64,000 nucleotides of DNA, from the NCBI RefSeq assembly GCF_019649055.1, contig NW_026570241.1, positions 124,001 through 188,000 of the forward strand. Direction: 5' to 3'. The notes below the pieces were generated by a model that saw only the letters and a program-made list of their open reading frames with translations, ran no database searches and was not told where the DNA came from. Of the stretch, positions 37,090-47,600 are shown piece by piece. Within the stretch, counting starts at the first letter, position 1, and each line of letters opens with the position of its first letter. The position numbers and the translations under genes were made by a program. The stretch is from Paramacrobiotus metropolitanus (lineage: Eukaryota > Tardigrada > Eutardigrada > Parachela > Macrobiotidae).

Positions 37090-39762
37090 ATGTTGCCCAA
37101 CATTTGCCCATCACTACCTCGGACTGAGTCTTTTCAGAATCTGGCACGGATTCCTCTAAGAATGCCCGATTGCGGCAGACCATTAGTGAAGGGTTTCTCC
37201 GCGTACTGGAAGATCTGAAATCCACGAGAACTCTGTGCGATGTTGTTCTGAAAGGATCAGAGAATGGCGCCGATGGCATTCCGTGCCACCGTGTGGTCCT
37301 TTGCGCACACAGCAGTTATTTTCGCACAATGTTCACATCTGAGTGGAAGGAGAAGTTCCAGTCAGAGATCCAGCTGAAGAATATTCCCGGTGGCACGCTG
37401 AGCGAGTGAGTAACTGAGTATTAATAGCCATCAAAATGCCAGTAGATGGTGTGGTCTACACAGACTGCGCCATCCAGCGATGATTCAGGCACCCTTGAAC
37501 TGCTTTTGTGTATGAGTGCAGGCTGATACATTTTGCTTACACAATGGAAATCCGCATTGACGAAGAAAATGTCCAGCACGTCCTGACCGCAGCATTATTT
37601 CTGGATATTGTCCCAGTGGCAAAAATGTGTTGGGATTTTCTGGAACATCACTTAGATACCTCCAACTGTCTGATGGTTCACTGTTTGGCGGAAAAGCACA
37701 AAAATCCTGGCCTGGCAGAGAAAGCTAAAGCCTTGGTCCTTCGCCGATTTTTTCACGTTTCGCAGAGCGCAGATTTTTTATTGGTCAACGCGCAGAAGGT
37801 AATCGATCGCTTTTCTGAATGTGCAGAATGGATCTGTAGGTCTGTGCGTTAAAGCGTCTGCAGGCCCGTCCTTAGCTAGGGGAGGGGAAAGGTAGATGGT
37901 ACTGAGCCTTGTACAAACCAGAGGATATTCTGTTTTGGATGTCTTTAGATAGTCGAGCTGGTTGCATCGGATGCATTGCATGTGGAGAAGGAGGACGAAG
38001 TGCTTCAAGCTGTCAAGCGTTGGTTTGATCACGATCCGGCTGGACGAAAAGCTCACTTTTCGGATATTTTGCAATTTATTCGAGTGACCTTTCTCGATCC
38101 TAAGTGTCTCGAGGAGTATTTCTTGGCTCTTTTAAATGGCTTCATTACGACCCCGGTTGCCGAATCGTCAGTTCGTTCCGGCACCATCATGGAATTTCCG
38201 GGTCGAAGTGGGGAAGCAGTAGCGTCCCGATGTCGACCGAGAGTATCATATGGTTAGACTCTTAGAGAGGTCTTGTTGCTTTTGATTTCAATAGTTCACA
38301 TATTCCAGAATCTGTCTTTTGGCTACTAAGGTTTGCCCAAACTGATTGTATGCATTGGCGGTATTGATATGAACGACGAATGTCTGGACGAAGTGGCTGT
38401 TTTCTGTCCCTCGATGTCGGCAATAAGCTGCCTCAAGCGACTGCCGGAAGCCATCGCACGCAGCGGTGTAGCGGTATTGAGCGAAAACTCAATTTATTCA
38501 TGTGGTGGTTTGTATCGTTCAGACGACCGGGAAGTCCGGGATGTCATTAAGTTAGTCTGGCGATACGACTCAACCAACAATGAGTGGGAGGAAGTGGCGC
38601 CATTGCAAGTTCCACGTTCATGCCATGGTACTGCGGTTCTCAACGACCGCATTTATGTTGCCGGAGGAAGTTACTTTGATGATAATGGTGATTTGACCAA
38701 GTTATCTTCGGTGGAATGCTTCGATCCACAGACAAACAGCTGGCAATTTGTTGCTGCCTTACCGGTTGCTTTAGACGATGTTACCATGGTAGGCTTCAAA
38801 GATCGGCTGTATGTATTTGGAGGAGATTCAGGGGAGTCGGAGGCTGTAGTAAGACTAAGCAATAAAGTGTTCTGCTACGACCCCGTGGTAAACGCCTGGA
38901 GTGAACTGGCCGATATGCCGACTGCTCGACGGTGGTGCTCTGCTTGCGTCAGTCCGAGCGGACTGATTTACGTAATGGGTATGGAAAGGCAAAATTGTCG
39001 CCAACGGAAATTCAGTAATTTTTGCTGGTTAGGTGGGGATGTTGGTAAACCGGACATAAGTGTACGTTGCACAGAAGCCTACGATCCAACGGCTAATAAA
39101 TGGCTAAAAAGAGGTTAGTATTTGTGATTCAGGACTCAAAAATACTCTTGAACTGCATTGGCAGCGTGAAGCATTCTAACGTTTTGGCTGATAGCCGGCG
39201 TAAATAACAAATATTTCTGCAGTCAGTAATAGTTAGTATTTCTGCACTTTCTCTACTTCTACTTGATCAATGCTATGGTATTAATACTTTGGTAATTACT
39301 AATAATTTTGCCACCCCAATGGAAAAAAATAAAAAAATTCAACTAGGTTTACACTTTACAGCTGCATGCTTTAGGTGATATGATCGAAAAGCGCAGTACG
39401 CATGGATGTGCGCTTGTGGACGGCAAGATCTACGTTCTCGGTGGCATTAGCATGTGTACAGATACCAGCTCGATCGAGTTCTACGACGAAGCTACGGACA
39501 AGTGGACCTTCCATGAAGCGCGACTGCCAAAAGCAAAGAGTGATTTTGGCTGTGCGGTGATAACGTTAAAGAGAGGTAGATTTTGAGCGGCATAATACCG
39601 CCATTTTGAATGCCGGCGCTTTATACATGTCTGGCACTCGCCATTCGCCCAACAAATTTTGACCTACTTAGTGACGGAATATGACACAAGGAGGGTGTCC
39701 CGCAAATATGATTCTGCTCTTTTGTTTTCTCAGGTATGCATTTAATCGATTCGCGCGAGTAA
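37090..39762 (+). CDS. BTB-kelch (KLHL-type) protein 1
   Basis: Exons 37090-37405 (BTB), 37522-37798, 37949-38252 (BACK), 38331-39113 and 39375-39575 (kelch), plus a likely terminal exon 39734-39762 (MHLIDSRE then stop). BTB reads TRTLCDVVLKGS, CHRVVLCAHSSYFRTMFTSEW; BACK reads EKEDEVLQAVKRWFDHDP; kelch repeats carry GG pairs such as YVAGGSYF, YVFGGDSG and YVLGGISM. Relatives are substrate adaptors of Cullin-3 ubiquitin ligases. Compared with paralogue 2, the first exon is one base short at about 37129-37134 (GAGTCTTTTCAG). The ATG at 37090 is therefore out of frame with the BTB domain, and no other in-frame ATG precedes it. Either the start has been lost, an upstream exon supplies it, or the base is an assembly error. 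If exon 5 is not spliced at 39575, the frame ends at 39586. Confidence 0.75.
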
Positions 39763-40784
39763 GCGATTCCGACGGCTGAACTGTTGGATGGGTCTACAAA
39801 GCATTGAGAATCTCCAGGCGGGGAGGATTATGTCGATAACAATGAATAATTTTGTCTTGATTTTCATGCTGTCGCCATTCCAGTAGCGAATCTACAACTT
39901 TTTTTACGGGTGGCCGGCGAACCCTTTATGAAACTTTATTATAACAAAATGCGATTTGTATCAGTTTTTGTCTTCTAACTTTGGATTAAAGAATCTCGTT
40001 CATAAATTTTGTTTACGTTCGGAAGTCATCTCATTGCAGACCATAGGTGTCCTTAACGTGCTTGGCGGACGGGTTTAGAAATTCTGGGGTAAAATTAAAG
40101 GCCCTTCTGTGGTAGAATGTTGGATATTCTAAAGATATACTACTCGTATTAGGCATATTTCTATTTATGGATGCGGAGTACCATATATTCATAAGGATAT
40201 GCCTTATCCGAACCGTTTGTTGGCGCACGAATACGGATAGTGATTAAAAAAACTTGGTTTCTCGGGTGAGAAAGCGAACGTTACCGAAGCACATGCAACT
40301 GAACGGCACCACGTATGATGTAATGGCTTAACGTCATCGCGCAACGGGAAATAGTTCCTCAAGGTCGAACGAAAAAGTGATTGGTCAAAAACATGACATC
40401 AGTCTTTCATATCAGAGGCAGCGGTGGCGGTTATTCTCAATAGGCGGCTGAAATACATTCAGGATATCGTTCGTAACTTGGTACGCGCATTCGAACTGTG
40501 CATGTACAATAACACTAATTAACATTTACATTAACATATATAAATATACTCGTTCTCCTACGTGACACAACATAAATGTGAGAGCCTGATTGTCCGGCTG
40601 GTCGATGGCCGTCACTGTGCCCAGTGCAGTTGCTGGAATGACCAAAGTGTCGCACGTCAGTGTTTCCGGGCCAGATTCAGCCAAAAAGATACGAGTTTAT
40701 CTGGGCCTTGATTAATGTTAATTTCAATACATTTTAGCTCATCAGCCATCACTGGAGCAAAGAAGAGCTATTAGACAGAGCCGC
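39763..40784. other. 3' flank of kelch gene 1, no further gene
   Basis: Part of the duplicated block. Partial similarity to the 3' flank of kelch gene 2 can be followed by eye. No independent coding signal. Confidence 0.45.
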
Positions 40785-41365
40785 GCATGAACAGGTACAC
40801 ACTTTTTCGTCGCGTCAGGTCAGTTCGCGCAACAGCACTAATGCTGCACTATATACGTGATGACCATTCCCGCCATCTCCCGAACAAAATCGGCGAACAA
40901 ATGTTTATTAGCCGTGCTGTCTTATTCAAAACAGTTGAAATTACCGTAACAATAAAATCCGTATTAATACTCAAAATCTTCGAAACAGTGAATCGGATCG
41001 GTCTTTCATGCAGTCTTCGTATAGCGTCAATTAACTGCCACGCATCATAGCCCTCCCTTTCTCTTCGATATTCCAAAATAGTGAGGAAGATGTCGACAAT
41101 AGTACCGTGCGCCTATGACCAGTGCGTTAAATTATGACTAGGACTATGTATCTATGTATAATGTATCTGTGGTGTATTCTGTATATATACGTATAGACAC
41201 CTGAATGTTAATATAGATATAACTGGTCATTGTTAAAGGCACCCTAACGACTACGGGTTGGAAACTTCCAAGCGCCGGCGTAACGAAACCGATTATATTG
41301 ATCCAGTCATAACGAAAGAGGTATCCGAACCAGAACCACGCACTTATTTAAATACTACACAGTAG
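40785..41365 (-). pseudogene. Gustatory-like receptor fragment (pseudogene)
   Basis: Minus strand. Contains the end of exon 1 (FGYLFRYDWINIIGFVTPAL), a 168-bp exon 2 at 40945-41112 (YDAWQLIDAIRRLHERPIRF, ending INTDFIVT) and a damaged exon 3. Exon 3 carries an 11-bp insertion after ITYIV and a TGA just after the conserved LRELT. Everything upstream of about 41365 is missing, so this is a truncated duplicate of the receptor at 50.8-52.2 kb. Confidence 0.75.
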
Positions 41366-41610
41366 TACAGGTATTAATCACCAAAAACGCATTCATCACA
41401 GTTAAAGCTTACCAGTTAATAACAAAATCAAATAGATTACAGTTAAGTAACAACGGTTAAAAAAAGAAAAGTGACCACAACACTACTATTGTATACGAGT
41501 TAGATACACAAATCAGTGATGTTTCGTGGGAAGCGCATGGAAGGCTCCAGCCCACGTTTCGGCAAACTCTCGTTCACAGCGGCCTAGAATGTGCGAGAAT
41601 GGCTTTCATG

Positions 41611-43769
41611 TCAACCTGTACCCCTCACCGAGGTATATTTCTGAATAAGTAACTGCAGGGCACTCCGAGACAGCTTCTCCAAACGCAAATCTTTCAAGCC
41701 GTCCACGCACCACTTTTCTCGCGGTAATGCAACCACGGACGGGGATCGAGGGTGTGCGTCGCACACAATATCTGCAACGACAAAAGTGTGATCGCACTTG
41801 TTCCTGCTTTGTTCGCCGCTAATTATGCTGCTGGTCGTACTTTGCAAGCGCTTTGGATATTCTTATCATCCGATGCTGTTATTTCCATTGCCAACCACTT
41901 GGACAACCCTCGTAACTGCTCCAAATTCGGTTCTGGCAAACCCATCTCGAACAATTCCCACATAGCACTTTCACAGCATTGACCGACAACTGCACCGTGA
42001 TAATGCGAGTGCTAGCAGAACGGTGGTAGCCCATAATATTGGGCAGGTTGGCGTCAGTCAACCGGACACTGGAATCGATCCACTGGATCGCGTTGCACGG
42101 CAGACTGCAGCATGCCGCGGCGAAGTCATCGAGAAAAACATCATAATATTCAAGGTTTTGCTCGTCAGTTGCTGCAGTGTTGGGATAATGTAACATACAT
42201 TCGCTGGAATTGTTCGTGTACCGGGTGCCGATGAAGAACTTGCAATGTAATCCCACCAAATGGATCGTTTCCAGTCGTACTGATGGATCCTGCTGGGCAA
42301 CATGGTGTATCATGTCGAACACTTTCAACAGCTCCTGTTCGTTCACGGAACGCCAACGGCAGTCCACAATGATGCGTTTTGTGGACGCACTCAAGCACGT
42401 GAAAATCGGCGACAGCATGACGTAGCTTAGCCGATCAAAATTCTGCAGCGTTTTGTTTCCACAGGGCGTAACAATAATACAGGCAGTCAACAAGGAGGAA
42501 GCCAAGATTTCCATCCACGCAAAACAAACAGCACGCAAACATGTTTGCGTTATAGTGTCCAGACAGGAAAACACTTCCAGCCACAATTCCTGCGGCATTT
42601 CATTAAGAACGTTCGGGGTCTCCGTTTCCGAGGATGACCAATGCGGAATGGCAGTCACACGCAGAAGACGAGCAATTAGCGCTGCAAGAAAATCCTCACT
42701 AGTCTTTGCCTTCTTCTGCAAAAGCATGCCACTGTAACATACCACAAATAGTAATGTGTTTCTACCGATAATTTAAGAAGACTAAAAACTTTAACGGTGG
42801 TATTATTGCCGGTATATAGGAACTCTATTTTATTGAATCGTACCCGGTAGGAAAACAGCTGGAAATTATTCCAGAGAATGGCAGATAAAAGCAGGAAAAA
42901 CAGAATAAATGATGCTGAGAAAATAGAGATTTAAACAGAATTAATATTAGAAAAATAACAGAAAGGAGAAGAATCGCGTGAACGGAATATGCAACAGGTA
43001 CGATTTTTGAATTCTTACCAAGGCCGAGAGACGAAGTATTGGTCCTCCTTCTGACGGATGGCAACGTCGTATACACCACAGATGTCCATCAATAACATCC
43101 ACCAGAGAAATCGGCCACGTGCCGACGACACCATAAAACCATGAATCATTATCAAGGTACTGGCGCAGTTCATCCGCTTGGATCCAGGAGAATTGCTGCG
43201 GCAACAACACGCTGTACTTGGCTAACATCCCTTTTCTTACGCGTTGAGGCGGAGTACGCGGCTGCTTGCTTAAAGGATCTGAAGTGTGATACCACGGAGG
43301 GAACATGGGTGGTTCGGACCGATGTTCGGGCCGTTCAGCTGCGGCCCAACAACTCTTCGGCACTCTCCAGCGGATCCGCTCGATGGGAACGATATCCGTC
43401 CGCGTCTGCTCATTGCCCCAACGAACGACAGCCACATCGTACGAGAGATACCATTGACCACGAGCGACATCCACCATTTCTGCTGGAAACCACGTCCACG
43501 GTAAGCTTGGAGCCTCGCATCAACACTTCAACGGGGATGCTGGCGTACCGACCGCCGCAAACGTTGGCGACATCCTCGCCGGCAAGCCACCTTGAACCTT
43601 CGGAAAGGAAAACATCGCTATCAAAGGGATAAAACTGGCGCCGTCTGCCCGCACAGAGGAAGTCGACGAAGAACCCGTTGTCAGCCACATCCACGACGCG
43701 TCCGTAGCGAGTTATACCGTCGGTGTCCAGGACGTCAACGCTGTTCGGTTGATAGATTCCGCCAGACAT
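41611..43769 (-). CDS. F-box / leucine-rich protein with Tudor-like N-terminus, frame-disrupted
   Basis: Minus strand. The first exon runs from the ATG at 43769 to the donor at 43019 and begins VDVLDTDGITRYGRVVDVAD NGFFVDF (read with a space), a Tudor/PWWP-like barrel. The frame must shift once at about 43491-43499 to continue as WFPAEMVDVARGQWYLSYDV. The second exon, from 42715, joins in phase 0 and carries an F-box (EMPQELWLEVFSCLD) and leucine-rich-like sequence. Near 41985 coding continues in another frame (CCESAMWELFEMGLPEPNLE), ending at a donor at about 41835. A last block, 41611-41785, reads LKDLRLEKLSRSALQLLIQK. F-box proteins link substrates to Skp1-Cullin-1 ligases. Family members with this N-terminal module are unfamiliar outside this lineage. 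The frame shifts may mean pseudogene or assembly indels. Confidence 0.6.
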
Positions 43770-44679
43770 GGGTGGGCGAGAAAGAAGGAAGGATAGTGGC
43801 GCTTGACGAAGGGAGTTGACGAGAGATGATGTTACGACAGAACGGGATGCAAATGGTGCTATCCTCCGCAGTTGGGCAGATCAGGGTACACAATCACCAA
43901 AACCGGGAAACGAGAACTAGAAACTTAACGGGAACTAAAAAATTAATAAAAAAAAACAACAAGAACCAAAAAAACGCAAACAAACTGAGGCTGACGTCAG
44001 TCAAGAGCAGTCTGTGGACGTCTTGTAGACGGTAGACTCGGACTCGTACATACAACACGTACTGTACTCGTACTTTCGGAAGTGTGCACGCGATATACTG
44101 TGTAGGTTGTGTGAAGTGTGAAGTACGTTGTCCATTGTGCAGATATTCGTACAGTGCACTGCGTAGTGCGTACTTCACTCAGCTGCACTGACAAGCGCCC
44201 TAGCGCGTGGCTGCCTGGGAAGCTTGGCCGTTGCAATTGAAAACACGATGCATGGTGGTAGTATGCGACAGGGCAACCAGGTCTTTCATGAGGTTCACTG
44301 CGTGTTTCTTTTAATTGTTCTTTTGTGTTTATTTTAATTGTTTGTAAGAAATGAAAAAGCAAAAATTGAAACAGCAAATACAAGGGAGCGGAAGAGGAAT
44401 GGAAGGCATCCGCACCGTATATTAGTGGCACTACGAGACTACGAGCCTACGACAGAGTAGTCAATGCATACCGCACTGTTTGCATTTCCTCTCTTATTTC
44501 TGCCGTAGTTTCTACCCGCCGCGAAATCTTGTTCGTTTACCAAGAAGTCAACAATAGCGTATTATGATGACTGTTTTCAGTTCGTTTAGTAGCTACTTAC
44601 ATTTTGTCTGTCCGTCATAAAGTTTTGTTATAAACTTTCACGACTCTCAACCATTCAGCTGCAGCCTGCATTTATCACC

Positions 44680-47600
44680 ATGTTGCCCAACGTGAGCCCA
44701 TCAATGTCTCGGATTGAGCCCCTCTCAGAATCTGGCGCAGATTCCTCTAAGAATGCCCGTTTGAAACACACCATCAGTGAAGGGTTTCTCCGTGAGTTAT
44801 ACGATTTGAAATCCACTGGCACACTGTGTGATGTGGTTTTGAAAGGATCGGAGGAAAGCGCAGCTGGCATTCCATGCCACCGTGTGGTCCTTTGCGCACA
44901 CAGCAGTTATTTTCGCACCATGTTCACGTCGGAGTGGAAGGAGAAGTACCAGGCAGAGGTCCAGCTGAAGAACATTCCCGGCGGCCCGCTGAGCGAGTAA
45001 GGGTTTGGTAGACACTGAAAGGCAGTTGATGTGTGTAATGCATGCACGATGCAGGTACCTTGGAGGCTTGGACATATGCCCCTTACCTATGCCCCGACAG
45101 CCTTTTGGCTTTTTAAAATCGTTGTGCGAAGCAGGTGCGCGCTCGATTTCCGTGCCGAAGCTGTCGTCAGAGCCCGCTACCCACGGGTGTTGCGCCAGAT
45201 TTTTTTCTCACTCACTTTAGTTAGTAGTTTTATTTCGCAATATTTATTTCCGAAATATCAGTTTGCATCCTACTTTTGTACTGTACATATTGTCATTTTC
45301 ATTCTTTCCTAATAGTTGGAGGTTGCCCTGAATGTTTATTACAACCTGAAATGGACTATCGTTTATCGTCTTACTGAAATTATCGCTGTGCCGAGGGAAC
45401 AGCTGTGGCAGAGATTTGCTCTACATGCAGTTTGTTACACGATCGGCTATCCGACTGCCACAAAGATACGCGGGACTTTACTGACTGTGCACTGCGCCAC
45501 TTTCATGTGGAATGGATTCCAACAAGGCACCGTGATATGCTCAGGATGAGCGTCGATTTCTCCATGTCGCCTATGCAACTGATATGAAAAGGTTAGGAAT
45601 GGCGAACTGTGAAGGTGGGCAGTTGATACAACCTGATGGTAGCTCACCTGTTTATGTGAAAACTTTTTTTGTTCCTATACTGTATTTGAGTTCTTTTTGG
45701 AAGTACTGTACAAGTTACATCATGCGAAGGCTATACTGGTCAATAAATATAGCTTTTTGCGTTATTTTCAGATACTCGGTGATTGTTCAATTGCTCAACT
45801 TGTACTCCCCGTGATGCTCGTATGAATTGGACTGCCAGAATCATCATGATGGACACATGTGCTGAACCAGTGCTCGGCAAAAACCCAATATCCCAAAGTT
45901 CTGCAAGCGCCTCGCACACCGCGGAGGTTTTATATGTGCTTTCCTAATTTGCACTCCGTCAAAATTTTTAGAACAACTTCGAGTTAAACCATTAACAGTA
46001 CCTGAATTCACCACATTAAATATTCAATTTTTGCACAGGAACCAGTTCAGTTACCATTTGTTTTGTTAACAGACAACTTATCGTGGCACGAAAAACTGCT
46101 TCTACACCGATCTCCGTCTACTAAATTCAGATACGCTAAATCAGTTATCAATGTGGTCCTGCGAAGACTCGGAACGGATTTGGAAGCCATGCAAAATCTC
46201 TTTATTGCTGTTACTTGTGGCGATACCGATAAGACTTGCTGTGTCGGCCTCAGAGGTTGCTCCAGTATTCGAGTAATCCGCTTTTCATTTTTGTACTTAA
46301 ATAAAACATTTTTAAAAATGAATGAAATCAGTTTTTTAACAAAAACATGGCAGAAGGTTGATTGCATTAAGATTTTGTTTTTTGCAGGTATCTGGGCGGG
46401 ATATGCCGATTAATCACGCAGTTGTCAGGTCATTCCGAGGAGCGAAGTTAAAAAATCTTCTGCCAATTGAAACGTGCTCTTTGGAAGAAGGCGAAATCTG
46501 CATCAATCCATACCACTATTACGAAGCCGCACCGGAGCGATGTCCAAGGATTGACGGTGGTACCCTTTGCGTTGTTTATGGATGCAGCAACCGGCCGAAC
46601 AAAGTTGCGGATATTTCGTTTTTTAAAGTTCCTAACAAGAGCGAAGACCAGCGCTATCGGGCATTCTTTGCCTTCTACGGCAGAAAAGACCTCGAAAAGA
46701 CGGGATTTCTAAAACATCACCGCATCTGCAGTCAGCATTTCCGTACAGACGACATTATTTGGACCTGATTGACGCCAAGATTATCCCTCTCTGCTGTGCC
46801 TACGGAACGGCCGGGATCGTCAAATCCGACTAAAATCATTCAACCTCCGCGCCGGCTGCTGAATCGACTGGCCGAAAATGAGCACCAACAGTTTTTCTCC
46901 TCAAAATTTTTCATGAAGTTGAAGAGCGCTGAATGTGATTCCGTAATCAACGAATGTGGATTCACTGTCTTGCAACGCTCTGACAACGACATTCTACTTG
47001 GGAAAATTTCTGTTATCGCGTCCACCCCGGAAACCGTTAATTATGATACCGTACTTGTGCGAATAGTGCCAGATGCAGCGCCAGCGTTTTTTATTAACGG
47101 TGTTCCGGTTGGTGACGAGTTGACAGATTATAATGGAAATGATGCAGTATCGAATGAGCGTTCGCTAAAGAAACTTCTGACATTTCGTTTTACGGATGTG
47201 AATGCTGTAACTCATACATAAATGTCGAATACATTCTTTTGCGCAAAACGTTTAATCTGTTGCTGAACAACTATGTTAATAATAAGCGTGACGATCTTTT
47301 TGATTTGAAATTTGGGAAGAAGCGGCCGGCAAAGATGTCTGAACAACCGGCGAAATTGGCAAAACTGAAGCAAAATAAAATAAAAAAACCTGAACGAATT
47401 ATGCCACAAAAAGGGAAAAACTTGAAAAGCACGCTAACTTCATGGAGACTGTAAAATGGATTCCATGCGCAGATAAATACTTCCGATTTATGGCGGCTAA
47501 GAAGTTCGGTCAGCGAAGGAGAAATGTTGTCTCCACTGCAGCGTTACACTAAAATTTTGCTTTAATAAATTGCATAAATAAAATGAATTAAAATTGAGTG

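Larger units (their letters stand above)
37020..41365. repeat. Segmental duplication, copy 1 (kelch gene 1 plus gustatory-receptor fragment)
   Basis: The block matches about 44.6-51.3 kb in the same order: a + strand kelch gene, a shared 3' flank (for example TATGCATTT..TCGATTC near 39735 and 50026), then a minus-strand gustatory-receptor 3' end. Exons 2, 3 and 4 of the two kelch genes have identical lengths (277, 304, 783 bp). The receptor homology stops at about 41365, inside exon 1 of the receptor. Confidence 0.8.

Noticed and set aside
45031-45312. Open frames covering the left inverted repeat (and their mirror at 47588-47785)
   Set aside because: The same translated sequence appears from both ends because the repeats are inverted copies; not coding evidence.
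46073-46768. A complete SMAD gene nested in the kelch intron
   Set aside because: No MH2 domain or SMAD linker follows; the MH1 part runs straight into THAP, and the whole unit lies between transposon ends.
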